From assembly GCF_041146395.1 (NCBI RefSeq), contig NC_090986.1:44800001-44864000 (forward strand): a stretch of DNA of 64,000 nt. Reading direction: 5' to 3'. Positions 24,577 to 37,105 of the stretch are shown piece by piece. Within the stretch, counting starts at the first letter, position 1. Each line of letters begins with the position of its first letter. The translations under genes were made by a program, and so were the position numbers. A model generated the notes under the pieces. It did no database searches, had not been told where the DNA came from, and saw only the letters and a list, made by a program, of their open reading frames with translations. Source of the DNA: Eulemur rufifrons. Lineage: Eukaryota > Chordata > Mammalia > Primates > Lemuridae.

Positions 24577-25025
24577 TTAAAGTTAAAACAATTTATAAGA
24601 AAATATGAACTCTGCAGTTTTATCCACCCTGTGCATGTCTTTATGGCTCGTATTTAACTCTTTCTATTCATTGAGTTCATATAAAATTGCAATATTTCAA
24701 GAATTATCAGAAAAGTTTTCCATTTTTCTAAGTGAAAATTTAAAAAACAAGTAATTCGTCTGGGATTTTACCTATACAGCAGTATAGATTTGAATTTCTG
24801 GGGGGAAAAAAAATCTCAGTTTTATACAAGATATTAACTTTTAGGATATCTGGGGAAAGACAACATTACCATCTTCATAAAATATTTAATAATTACATTT
24901 TTACTTAGATTTGTTTTCCAGAAAGTAAAAAGGATAGCTTATGTTTGAAACAATCACCCTACACAGTCAAAATTATGTAAGTATGCATAAATTAATAAAC
25001 AAATGTAAAAGTGATATGAAATTCT

Positions 25026-25090
25026 TTAATATAGTGTGGTGGTTAATAATTTATACTCAGACACTTTGTCATTTGAATGACAAGACTACT
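25026..25090 (+). mobile_element. Possible MIR 5' fragment
   Basis: 'atagtgtggtggttaataat' and 'actcagacactttg' resemble the MIR head 'gtagtggttaagagcacagactctgg'. Short and diverged. Confidence 0.35.
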
Positions 25091-25868
25091 TCAAAATCTA
25101 GTGGCCGTTAGGAACATTCTTACTTCTATCTTAGGATTCTATGATCACATAATGTTTTAGGAGACACAGATCCATATCATAGAACTTATGGAAAAGAAAA
25201 GAGATTTCTGAAATTAATTTTAATTAGTTTTAATTCCATTCATATTTCTCTTTGAAAAAGTCTATATCATTAATAATCTGTTCATCGGTTTTATGTGTTT
25301 TAGTCTCCTCTTTAGAAATAGTTTTTCTTTATCTCTATAATTTAAATGCTAAAATTATTTGTCACAGGGACTTCTAGATTATCTTGCTTTTGCTTGTTTG
25401 TATTTTTCTATTTTGTGCTCTCTCTTGCTTCACATTTGGATATGCCAAATGCATTTTTGGAGAGGTGGTTATTAAAACAATGAGTCTATCAGATAATATG
25501 ATACCAATATTCATTTCATGTAAAAATATCAAGGTTAAAAAATGCTAATTTTATCAAGGTGGTCACATTGTTTTATAAATGATTTCCTTTAACAATCTAA
25601 ATCTCAGCTTCCTAGGGTTACCAGTTTTAATGCAAACAGGCTCATATTTACTTTCTTCTGGTTCTTAAATATACTTGCCACTGTCCAAAATTGTGCCTAT
25701 ATTAAGAGAAAGGTCATATTCTGGAATATTTTAAAATACATATTTCAAAATAAACATCAAGATTATAAAATTTCTTATTTCTATTAGTACATAATGGCCC
25801 TGTTTTCAGTCGTTTAGATTCCTTTTCTTGATAATATATAACTTAGCAATTACATAATTTAGTTAGAA

Positions 25869-25893
25869 ACACACACATACATACACACACACA
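25869..25893. repeat. (CA)n microsatellite
   Basis: Interrupted CA run of the form acacacacatacatacacac. Confidence 0.9.
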
Positions 25894-28800
25894 ACTGAAT
25901 TCCTACATATCAGCTTCCAATACTCTCAGTAACTTAGAACAAATATAAACTAAATTTACCACTAAATATGTTTATTTTCATATTTTCTTAATTATTTTAT
26001 TTTAGAATAATGTAGGCGTATTTATTTGACTATCTTTCCACTGAAGTGAAATTTCACTGTTTCTCTGCATTTATTACACAGTGGAACCTAAACAGTGGTG
26101 ATTAAGTTATCTTGACATGAACCATTTTGATGCTTTGAAAAAACTCACCACGAAGCATTTGATGGTATTTTTTATTAATTGGATAAATGAATTGTGAGAT
26201 GTGTGATTGCATGATGATGTACTCATTTAGTTGTTGCTTTTTGCTTTTACTAATCTCTGTCATATTGGATTTATAAATGGAACGAAGTGACCTTTGAAAC
26301 TGTGATGGAAATGAAGAGATAAACACAACTTGAAAGGACAAACCAATTAATATCAATGTGTTTGTTACACATACATGAGGAATTTTAATCTTTTGCTCTC
26401 TACAGTAAATTTGTGTTCATTTGTTGAGTAAGAGAGCAGACATTTCGATAGTTACATATTTTAATCTCACTTTTCCTAAAATAGAATTTTATATGGCATC
26501 ATGTATATGTAACACACAGTTAGGTTATTTTTAGTACATAAAAAGTTGTTGGCACTACCTTTAAAAGGTTTCAAAATATCCTCTTCTAAAAAAAACCATT
26601 TAGTTATGCATTCATACGTAAGAAAACATATATGCATATAAAATATTCAAGTATATTCATATTATGCATTTTTAAAATAAAGACATTGTAATCTTGATTA
26701 TAGTAAACTTTTGAACAGATCTTGGTTTTGTAAATTTAAATTCATGATTGATTCTCTGCCATTGCCCATAGAATACTTTCTAAAAATCCTGATTCAGGAA
26801 TCATAAATAAAGCATTTATTATTTTAACCTGTTGACCTATAATGTTAAAAAATATTTTTCAAAATCAATAAATATACTTGAGCATGCTTTTAAAATAAAA
26901 CCCGAGCAGCCATTTATATTTCCTTCTAGCCTCAGTGCTTTCTGCCTTTGCCTTCCTCATTTTTTTATCTGATTGGGTTTACTTTCTTTAAAAAAGTAAA
27001 CCAATTCTGCTGTGGTGTGAATTTTAGTACACTTGTACATTTTATTCCCTTTAATAGCTTAATTATAGAATATAATCAATTTAATATACAGGTTTTGAAA
27101 TATTGCCATTGATGCACAACAAGGAAAAAAGTAATACAAGCTTGACATTTTAAAACACTAGCATTGAAAGACTTTCACTTCTAATTGATTTTTAAAAGAG
27201 TTCCCTGGAAAAGTGAGCTCAGAATGTTTATAAGGGCTTTGGCAACATTCCAAAATGTTTACCACAAAGTGTAACTCAGCAGTTTTTGAGTTCTATCAAC
27301 TAAGAACGATGTGTCCCATAATTGGCTTAATTCATGTTGATATTGAACCCCCGCCCACTCCCCTAGACATCATCTTTTTAAAGACATAAATTCTCAAAAT
27401 GATTACTTCAGAATAAGAAGTGTTTTTATTTTTGCCAATCAGGGAGAAATTCTTAGCAAGAAAGTTCTGGATGAGCAAAGAGTATATCTTTTATATGTTC
27501 TGAAATTATGTATTTTCTCTCCTCTCCTCTGTATAATCTATTGGCCTTCAAAACTTTGTTTAGTAAAGCTGACAAAAAGATAATGCATTTAAGATATTTT
27601 AATATCGTAGTTCCTTTATAGTTTATCATCGGTGTGAAAAACTTCCTCAGACAGATAAAAACTTAATGGATATGACATCCATTCTATTTGTAACAAGTGA
27701 GCATACCAAAATATAAGTAACATTGACCATGGCAATTATTTTAAAAGGCTACTGCTGAGTATTTCAGGAAAAATGATTCTGTTGACTAGTTGTTTGTCAG
27801 TTCCTGTACGTTTTTTTATTGATTGCTTTTGAATATATAGCCCCATGATTGATGCCAAACCTACTTCCTGTGAGTAAAAAGAGATCAATTTACACAGAAA
27901 ATAAATATACAAGCTTTATTTAGATCTCTACTTTCTAATATTAATTTTGTAGTGCAGTGTTTCTTTGAAACAAGTCATAGAGTAGTTGGAAACTTTGTAA
28001 CCATTTTATTCTTCAGCATCTTTGGTTATTCTGTGTGATTTTTCTCAGATGTGATGCAGCACAATAATGTGATATTTCAACGTATGATCAGCTAGAATGA
28101 ATCATTTATTTGTAAGCATTTCTTTTTGAGATGAAGACTATAGCATAATTGTATAACATCTACTTATTCCTCCAGGAATCTAGAGTGATTTGTGGTTTGA
28201 AATTTCTGTATCATAAACTCATGCAGTGCAGGCAGTATTACATTTAGTCAATAACTAGGGATTCTGATTAGTTGGATATAAATCACTAATGTTGAGAAAT
28301 AAAGATGACAAAAACAATGAATAAAAGAGAAAAGAATTGATAAAAACAGGTAAGGAAGTCATCCAGTAGACAATATTGCCTAATTTGTCAAAAGAATCCA
28401 TTACCCAATGCAAGTTGTTTCTGAGAAATAGATTTGCATGACGATGTTGTCCTTCAACATCAAATTTACTTTTTTTTTCAAAAATTGTACCCCAAAACTA
28501 TAGTAGAAGCAAATATTAAATGTCATCATTCTCTCACTCTCTTTGTATCTATTACACATATGCCTACTTTTACACTATTAGGAACCCAATGCCCTATTTT
28601 TTTTCTCATTTAGATTGAAACAAAACAAACCAAAAATCTCTACACATAATGCAGCTGGTTATAATTTTCATTTCCTTATGCCACAAAATAGTGTCTCAAT
28701 ATGGTTATATTTGACCCCAAATTCCAAGATGCATACATACCTAATCTTCACACCTCCAGATTTCCACCCATGTGCCGATTGATTTCCTTTTCTGGTAATC

Positions 28801-29015
28801 CTCATACTGCTCCAAATATATCGGCACTCTATATTTGCTGTTGTCCCCCCAGATGAGTCTTTTGGGGGGTAAGGAGAGAAAGAGAAGTCAAGTAAATGAA
28901 AATCGGAAGACAACAGTGCCTTGCCGTTCAGAATTAAGATCATACAATCTGATGCCTCACTGCTTGGATATACCCCGTGGCTCTCTTTTTTACTACTGTT
29001 ATGACATTTAAAAAG

Positions 29016-29881
29016 TTTTTTTTTTTTTTAATTTTTATAGATTTAGGGGGTACAGTGCAATTTTGTTACATGGATATGTTGTGTAGTGGTGAGGTCTGGG
29101 CTTTTAGTGGACCCGTCACCTGAACAGTGTGCATTGTACCCATTAGGTAATTTTTCCTATCTCACCCCTCTCCCACCTTTGGTGTTTCCAATGTCCATTT
29201 TTCCACTGTATATGACCATGAATTCCCATAGCTCGGTTCCCACATATAAGTGAGAACATGTGGTATTTGGTTTTCCATTTCTGATTTACTTCATTTAGGA
29301 TAATGGCCTCCAGTTCCATCCAAGTTGCTGCAAAAGACATTATTTCATTCGTTCTTATGGCTGAGTAGTATTCCATGGTGAGTGTGTGTGTGTGTGTGTG
29401 TGTGTCTGTGTCTGTGTCTGTGTATAGACCACATTTTCTTTTCCCACTCTTCCATCATTTGATTGACATTTAGGCTGATTCTCTATCTTTGCTATTGTAA
29501 ATAATACTGTGATAAACACAGAGGTGCAGGTATCTCCTTGATATATGACTTATTTTCCTTTGGGTGGATCCTCAGTAGTGGGATTGCTGGAGTGAATGGT
29601 AGATCTAATTTTAGTTTTTTGGGAAATCTCCATACTACTTTCCATGGAGGTTGTACTAATTTACATTCTCACCAACACTGTATAAGCATTCGTTTATCAC
29701 CACATCTGCACCAATATCTATGATTTTTAAATTTTTAATAGAGGACATTCTGACTGGAATAAGGTAGTATCACACTGTGTTTTTAATCTTCATTTCTCTA
29801 ATGATTACTGATGTTGAGCATTTTCTTATATGTTCATGTCATTTGCCAACTTTAATGGGGCTATTTTTTTTTTTTTTTTTT
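29016..29881 (-). mobile_element. 5'-truncated L1 (primate L1PB/L1MA-type), antisense
   Basis: The element is antisense: the poly-A tail appears as T's at 29016-29029, followed by the 3' UTR ('gatttagggggtacagtgca', 'gtggtgaggtctgggctttt'). The antisense ORF at 29143-29376 is the end of L1 ORF2; it begins MEYYSAIRTNEIMSF and includes KTKYHMFSLICGN, the reverse-transcriptase protein's C-terminus. The copy is 5' truncated and lacks about 45 bp near 29820-29845, where the family usually continues. It carries a (TG)n expansion at 29383-29425 and ends in a T-run at 29864-29881. Dead copy. Confidence 0.92.
29383..29425. repeat. (TG)n / (TGTGTC)n microsatellite inside L1
   Basis: About eleven TG units followed by three TGTGTC-like units, at the place where L1 normally reads 'ggtgtatatatgtaccacat'. 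It grew from the L1 sequence itself. Confidence 0.93.
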
Positions 29882-29906
29882 GGCGTGTGTGTGTGATTTT
29901 TTTTTT

Positions 29907-30065
29907 CGTTCTTGACTTAGCTTCTCTGAGTCTCTGTTCTCTCATCAATATCATAGATATAATCATTTAAAATATTCCATAGAGCTCTTTGGGGATTATT
30001 TGGGTTAAATTCGTTCTCAGAACACTGACACGTTGTCAGGACTGTACTAAAATTTCTTCAGTAGG
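29907..30065 (+). mobile_element. MIR fragment flanking the L1
   Basis: 'cttgacttagcttctctgag', 'tctctgttctctcatcaata' and 'gattatttgggttaaattcg' follow the MIR core in sense orientation. The L1 and its T/TG-rich 5' junction abut it. Confidence 0.7.
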
Positions 30066-30069
30066 AAAT

Positions 30070-31570
30070 AAAGGTAAAATAATAAAGGTACACACATTCA
30101 TGTAATTTTTTCTAAAAAGCTGAGACTCTCCAGTATCCCCAGTGTCTCAATATTAGTTGAAAGCATACGTAATACTGCCTCCTCTACATGTCCTCAACAT
30201 TCCTTACTTAATCAGGATCTTCACTAGTTGATCCTGATTTAATATTTATTTAAAGGGTGTCTTATTGATTATTTGCTATACTCTGAGCTTAGTGTCAAGC
30301 TCAGGAGATGTGCTACTAGATTCCAGTTACATTGCTACACTGTTCAAAAGCACACCTGCACAGAAAGAGGAAAGCTGTCAGTTACTTCATTTGCACATTT
30401 TTTTTTTTAGAAATCAATAATCAGCCAGTAAACTTTTAATTGAAAAGTTTTGTCCCATTTTATATTATCAGACAAAATACGTACTCCAACTCTAAAAACA
30501 GACATTACTTTATTCAGTGCACATAAGACTTCCTTTAATTAGCCCTTAATAAGCTTGGTTTAACTGGGATTTAAAGAACGGTGGTCATTAACATTAGCCA
30601 GATTAAGACTGTGTTAATTACTATTGATAGATAAAATAATGTCTAAAAATGGTTTAAATTATTCCTATACTTATGAATGGAAAGGAAGTTTGAAGTTTTT
30701 AAATGGGTTGTATTTTGTTTATACTTTTACATTGAATATTGACATCTTTACATGTAGACACACAACAATAGAACGTATAATTTCATGATTTAAGTTCTAC
30801 AGCCTTAGGTTTTCCATGAATAAGGGATAATCTTAAAATGTAATTTTGGATAATTTCATAAGATTTATGTACGGAAAGTTTTACACTTTCATGATTTATA
30901 TCGTGATTTTAGTTAGAAACCAGTAAATATTTTAATTATATATTATGTTCAGAAGACTTACTTGTTTTTAATAACTGATAGATCCAAATGATTTCTTGTA
31001 TCTTGAGAGTATTTTGTTACAATTATAGCATTTTTATGTTAATGTTTTCTTAACGTTTCCCCTTAGTCTTGGTATTTATTTTTCCAGTTGTATGTGGGGT
31101 TAATAGTAACTGAAATTTAGCTAATTTTTTCCCTATGCATCATTTCTTGGGCATTATATCAAATGAAGCTATTTCTCAGGATTCTTTAGTTTCTGTGTCC
31201 CCCATCCCCACATCCATTCTCTTGAAACTTCTCCTGCAGAATACAAATATTTACGGATTTAATGTTACTGAAAGCAGGTCTACCATCCATGAGTTCTGAA
31301 TTGAAAAAACCAATGGAATTCTAGTTTTCATGCTACATAAAACTCTGCAATCCCATGATTAAATTCTATAGATAATGTTCATATTATACCCTCCCTGTAA
31401 ATGATTTAGACTACTTCTTTCTATTTAAAGATCCATGACAAGAATTTTAGTATAGTTCCAGGAAAAATAAATTTTAAATAAATACAACCTATACCCCTGC
31501 ATGGACTCTAACTTTGGTCAGTCTTTTCTAAACTCATTATATAGCAACAACTTTTTTGCTTTTTTTAAAC
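30070..31570. other. AT-rich intron, little recognised
   Basis: Contains a perfect 10-bp inverted repeat (aatcaggatc, 30210-30219, with its complement at 30230-30239) around a 10-nt loop. A stretch at 30530-30645 has several TTAAT/TTAATTA cores. No gene or repeat family seen. Confidence 0.45.
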
Positions 31571-31574
31571 TTAG

Positions 31575-32405
31575 ATGCTCAATCTAGAAAATTAGGAATC
31601 ATCCTTGACATGTTCCTCTTCCCCTGTCTTGCATCACTTTCATATGTAATCTGTTTATTCTTCCTCTGAAACATATCTGGGATTCATTTTCCTTTTTCCA
31701 CTGCATCCATTCCCAATGTGGTCACCCACGTTATCAGCACTTCCTGCCTGGGCCACCGAAACACCCTTAATTAGTCTTCCTGTTCTCACTCTTTGCCTTG
31801 TATAATCCTCTTGCCTTATAATAGCTATGGTGATGATGGTAACTCATAAATCAGTTCATAAGTTTTGCCTTTTAAAAAAACCTTCAATGGCTTTTAATTT
31901 CAATGGAATAAAATTCAACTTCTTTAACATGGCCTGAAAAGACCCTGTGTAGTATGGAATGCACCTCACTTCCTGTCTCAAAACTCTTTTGGGTTACTCT
32001 TCCCCTGTTCATTCTTCCCACCTTTCAAACATACTACATTCTTTCTTGCCCTGGGTCTTCTTAAAAACTGGCCAGTGGCGCTCTCTTCTCTTTGTTCTTG
32101 ATTTTCCGAACTCCCACTCATTTTCTAGTCTCTGCTTAAATGTCCTTCATTGAATGCTAAAATTAGATTAGTTCTCCTAATCTGCTCTTGACTTCCTTCA
32201 TTCCATATCACCCTGTTCTTTCTGTAGCACTTTGCAGAATTTATAATAAATATCTTTATTTGCAAATTATTTGCTTCCTGACCATTCTCCTCCATGAGAC
32301 CATCAGCTTGCTGAGGGCAGAGTGGGCCTGGCCACCTTGCCTGGCAAATATTACCAGTCCATGGTTATTCAGCAAGTGCTCCTGCATAGACGCTTAATGC
32401 ATGAG
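31575..32405 (+). mobile_element. LINE2 (L2) 3' region, sense
   Basis: A long L2 copy in sense orientation. It runs from 'ggaatcatccttgacatgtt' (the ORF part corresponding to 'ggagtcatccttgactcc'), through 'aaaaccttcaatggctttta' and 'taaaattcaacttctttaac', to the 3' end 'ccatgagaccatcagcttgc' and 'tgctgagggcagagtgggcc'. The + strand ORFs at 31959-32397 are relics of it. Confidence 0.85.
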
Positions 32406-32469
32406 TGCTCATTTAAGCAGTAATGTCTCTTTACATATTAGCCTTCCTACTGAAGTTTCTTTCTTTCTT

Positions 32470-32794
<325 letters not shown>

Positions 32795-32974
32795 GAAGTT
32801 TCTTTCTTTCTTCATGGAATTCTTTTATTTCCTTACCAAAGAGAATATTTCCTTCATTTCAAGCTGCCTCTTGTTCAATGTCAGCATTCTGGAGTTTTAC
32901 AATGTAAGGTTTTTATTCTCATTTTCTTGTAGAGTGGATATCTACATCTACTTATTCTTTTCATTTAATCTGAG

Positions 32975-33125
32975 ACATAAAATGTTAATATTGTTGGCAT
33001 TTCCATTTTACAGATGAGTAAATTGAATCTCAGAAAAGATAATTTCTTGCCTGACATTATGTGACTTTTAAGGTAGAGTGAAGACAGGATCTGCTGTTTG
33101 GCCTCTTACACTTTAGTGTTTATTC
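32975..33125 (-). mobile_element. MIR fragment, antisense
   Basis: 'ccattttacagatgagtaaa', 'ttgaatctcagaaaagataa' and 'cattatgtgacttttaagg' match reverse-complement MIR. Confidence 0.78.
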
Positions 33126-33639
33126 CCAGTTATTAAAATAGAGAAAAGAAGTTTCATTCTTTTTAAAGAATATTAAACTAGCTATCTAGGAACTTCAGTT
33201 TCAGTTTAGTTTTGCCAGTACCCATCTTGGCTAGTTTGATGATATAATGTAAACTTTATGTATCTTGCTTTACTAAATTTGATTAATTGCAGGGTTTGGA
33301 ATTAAAAGTTTCAATTTTTATAGTTCAATGACTATATATTGTAGTATAACACAATTAAATGGTATCTTTAAGTCACTCAAATCAACCTTCATATTTGGAG
33401 TGAGGAGGTAGGATGTTACTACAGCTTCAGGAGCACAATATATAAAGCAATTTAGATTTCTGTGGACATAATTCATAACACTATAGAGAATGTGAAAATA
33501 AAATTTGAGTCAGTATCCTACCAACTTTATTGTTTTTCACTTTCTATTTTTCCCCTTGCTCAACAAATTGCCCTAATAATATAACAACAAAAAATATCTT
33601 TTGTGATCCTATATCCTTGTTTAATATCTATTTTTTTAT

Positions 33640-33790
33640 CCATCCTGTTATGTTTGTCCCTCAAATAATATGTATTTTCTATATCTAAGCTGTTTTACAT
33701 GGTGTGTTCCTTGGATTATACTATAAACCCTTTGTGGCAGGGACCTTGTCTTTTTATATGCTCTATAAAACACCATGCATACCTAGGGAA
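33640..33790 (+). mobile_element. LINE2 (L2) 3' end fragment
   Basis: 'actataaaccctttgtggca', 'gggaccttgtctttttatat' and 'gctctataaaacaccatgca' follow the L2 3' end ('tagactgtaagctccttgagggcagggaccttgtct'). Confidence 0.6.
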
Positions 33791-33794
33791 TTTT

Positions 33795-34395
33795 ATGAAT
33801 AATAATAAAAAGGAGGCAAAAAAAGCTTTCATCAGCAGTGTTTTATTTTGCATGTGAATTTAGAGATGAATTCATGCTATTGTCCATATTTCTGGAGAAA
33901 CAGCTGCTTATATTACAAAAGTTGACTATGAAGAAAGCATGTAATATTAAATCTGAAAATTTACATTGCTGGTATAGAAAAAATAAATGAAGCAATACAA
34001 TTTGCTTTTTCCTGTCCATTGTAAAAATATTGCCAAGTCTGGCATGTGGTTCATAAAATCAAACATTTTCTAACACAGCTGTGCATGTGGAAATGAAATA
34101 CTGCAGGTATAAGAAACCACCTGTTTGCCAGAACAGGAGTTTCAAAAAAGATAAACAGCAGAATTTTATACGAATCCCTGTTGACGATCTATTCTGCTAT
34201 TAATACTAAAACCTTAGCACTTGTTCTTCAAACAGGTGTTTTGCATGTGAGTTGAAGGCTGAATAAGTCCATAGATGATTCACTAATAAACACCATTGGT
34301 TTTTATATTCAGCACACAAGATGACATTGAATAAAACTGTCAAAAATAATTTTGCAACCAATTCGGTTTCAAAAGCCAAAATTGTAATAAACCAC
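33795..34395. other. Intron, nothing firm recognised
   Basis: AT-rich, no recognisable gene or repeat; runs into the candidate element at 34400. Confidence 0.45.
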
Positions 34396-34399
34396 AAAT

Positions 34400-34740
34400 A
34401 CCTGTTTACTCCAAATGCTCTCTCTCCCTCCTTTATCTTAGTTGCAAAACTCCCATGAACTTGACAGTGTTCTCCCTTGATGAAGAGAAAGTCTGAAATA
34501 CGCCATAAATCATACTGAGCTACCAGAGAAATTCAAATTGCTGTAAGCGCAAGTGCCCAGGGACCGCTTATGCACTGCCTGAGCCGTAATGCAACGTTCA
34601 CAATGAGATCATTGCATCATAATCTCATTCTGACTGTGATTTGCTTTGTGTGCAGGGGGCACAAATGTCAGAGAGAGAGAGAAGAGCGATTGTCAGGTTA
34701 GATTTCTCTTCTGTTTTACATTAAACAGATGATCAGAAGA
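34400..34740. promoter_or_regulatory. Strong candidate conserved non-coding element
   Basis: The most enhancer-like block in the window. It contains CCATAAATCA (HOX/CDX-type) at 34503-34512, a run of CpGs and balanced sequence at 34540-34600, and ATTGCATCA at 34611-34619. The last is a reverse C/EBP-ATF composite site (TGATGCAAT). An exact 8-bp inverted repeat frames it (AATGAGAT at 34602-34609, ATCTCATT at 34622-34629). A short (GA)n run lies at 34669-34682. No transposon signature. Enhancer function is inferred, supported only by the known abundance of enhancers in DACH1 introns. Confidence 0.4.
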
Positions 34741-34956
34741 ACACATCAGCCAGTATCAAATATTTCAGAATTAAAAACTTCTCCAAAGATTTTTCTGCAC
34801 AAGGCATTTCTTGGCAGGTATAATCCAGGAAGACTTAACACCAGAAGTTCTAGGGATAGTTGAGAGACCTTTTAAAATATTTTTTCTTGTTTACTAAGTG
34901 TTATCAAGTAAGTAAACTATTCATGCCCTAATACCAAGCTTAATGGAGATGTCTTT

Positions 34957-34983
34957 CAAACAAACAAACAAACAAACAAAAAC
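34957..34983. repeat. (CAAA)n microsatellite
   Basis: Six tandem CAAA units. Confidence 0.95.
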
Positions 34984-34989
34984 CTAAGA

Positions 34990-36940
34990 ATATTTTTAAC
35001 CAATGTAAAAAATTCATAGTTGGAAAAATTTTTACAATATTATAATTATAGCCAATCTAAATGTCTTTGTGTTATGTTAGTATATTGAATTTTCACCAGT
35101 GCATATTGTATTTGGTGATGTATATGTACATGTATGTTTCTGAGATTTACATGGTTGTTCTCACTTTAAGATTTATGCTGGACAACTATGAGGTGCTTTG
35201 TAGTTTGTTCTCATAGATACTAGTGTGAAATTACTAAACACAAAGACAGTTTTTCCCACCCCTTTAATTCCTAGAAGAAGGGGTGTAAACTTGGCCTTTA
35301 GTACAGTAGTCATTATCATCATCACTTTCACATGCAGGACAGTAGAATTCTGTCCAGTGAAGTAAAATATAATCTTAGCATATGATTTTGTTCTATGACA
35401 CATACAAATATGCCTGCCTTGTTGGCTACTTCTTATTTAATATAAGATCAGATAAGCATTATCTTCTAATTTTACTTAATGGTTAAAACAGGTTGACGGA
35501 ACCTAACTATAATGCTGCCCAAATGCTATCTTTTCCACTTGGAATTGCTTGGAAGACAGTCAAGTCAACTGTAAACAAGAACATTTTTTTTTTTCTTCTA
35601 TGAGTGTAGTTTGTCTCTTAATTTTATTTTATGATTTTATATCTCATCTTAATGAATTGGCCAAACTTTGAGAACAAAGTTGAATATTGGGTTCTTGTTT
35701 TTGGATTTATGGAGATGTGTATTATTTCTCCCTTATGTGTGATGTTCTTTGAGGGTTTCTGGAAGTGTATTTATGAAGATGAGAATGTTTCCTTCTGTTA
35801 TAACATACTATTAAGAAAGAGTTTTTAATAATATACCATTTTGCATTTATCAATATAAAAGTCAACTTGTGAATGCTTCAACTTGCTAGCTAGTTGTGTT
35901 TATTAGAACAAATAGCTAATATTACATAAGTCTATTTCATTCAGTATTCAATCTAGTCTAAAGGAGCATGGCTTCTTATTTATGATATATATACAGGACC
36001 AGGAAAACATCAACATAAATCCATACCTATATATAATTGTGAAGCACACACATGTATGTATGTTTATATGTATGAACTAAAATGCAATGAAGACCTGCTA
36101 TGGTGACAAAAAGTAAGGTCACCTTCCATACCAGTGATATGGATGATGAGGATTTTTTTTCAATTTTTTAGCCTCTATAGATCTCAGTCAAGGCCTGGAC
36201 ACATAATAATTTACTGCATATTATTTGATCCATCACATTATTAGTGGTATAGAATAAGCTTTATTATAGTATTGCTGTTATTGATACATATGTATGTATA
36301 TAGTACATATATAAGTACATATATATTATAAAATGCTACTTGCTTTAAAAAACAGTTATTTTTCTCCTTTCAAGGCTTAAAACAAAGCAAAATAAAAAAA
36401 AAAAAAACCCAAATCTCCATTCTTGCATCTTTTGTCTATTTATGTGTATATTGGAGTTCCTGTTATATCATATCCTCCTCAGTTACACATGTTTTCATAA
36501 GTTCAGATACAGCTATCTTTATATCCTCAAGCTTGGCCTGTGTATCTCATGTTACTTACTCAGGAAATTCACTGTGGCCCGTGTATCTAAAGTTTGCAAA
36601 AACTCTTATTCTCCAGTTGGCACAGATCACTAAATAATTATTATAAAAAATAGAATGAATTTGACACACTCAAACCCATGCATCTTCCTTTTGAAATGCC
36701 ACTAAACTTCAGTCCTTATTAATTCAAGAATAATTTAGTTTTAGATTTAATTACAAGTGAACAGGTATAGCATAGTTCTCATTTGTATTATCATTCACTG
36801 TTGCACTTACCTGAGACATTTTTAAAAAATGGCATTTTAATTTATTTATATTTGAGAACTTGAGAGTCAAGTTTATTTTCAAGAATTTCCCAATAGCTAT
36901 ATGGTAATAAATGCCACCTAGAAGTCTAGCATGGAGTTAA
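34990..36940. other. AT-rich intron, nothing firm recognised
   Basis: Includes TA/CATA-rich low-complexity sequence at 36275-36330 and an A-run at about 36392-36407. No gene or repeat family seen. Confidence 0.45.
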
Positions 36941-36949
36941 AGTGTCATC

Positions 36950-37105
36950 AGGGTGGCACTGTAGTCTAGTAAGTTCAGAAACCCTGAGTTTGCACCCTTG
37001 CTCTTTTGCATACCTCTTGTGTTCTTAACAAGACAGCATACCCATTTTCTTGTTTGTAAGGTGGGCATAAGAATTTCTTGTTATAGAAGAAATACATTTT
37101 AATGT
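36950..37105 (+). mobile_element. MIR fragment
   Basis: 'gggtggcactgtagtctagt', 'agaaaccctgagtttgcacc' and 'ttcttgtttgtaaggtgggc' follow the MIR head and core ('ctgggttcaaatcc ... cctcatctgtaaaatggg'). Confidence 0.6.

Larger units (their letters stand above)
24590..28990. other. Very AT-rich, repeat-poor intron
   Basis: Apart from a (CA)n run at 25869-25893 and the possible MIR at 25026-25090, I recognise no repeat family or gene over 4.4 kb. A TEAD/FOX/RUNX-like motif cluster lies at 27246-27266. The 84- and 91-codon antisense ORFs (26102-26356, 28668-28943) look like chance. Confidence 0.5.

Noticed and set aside
29143..29376. 77-codon antisense ORF with clear protein similarity
   Set aside because: It is the C-terminal remnant of L1 ORF2 in a truncated, dead element, so it is covered by the L1 entry and not a gene.
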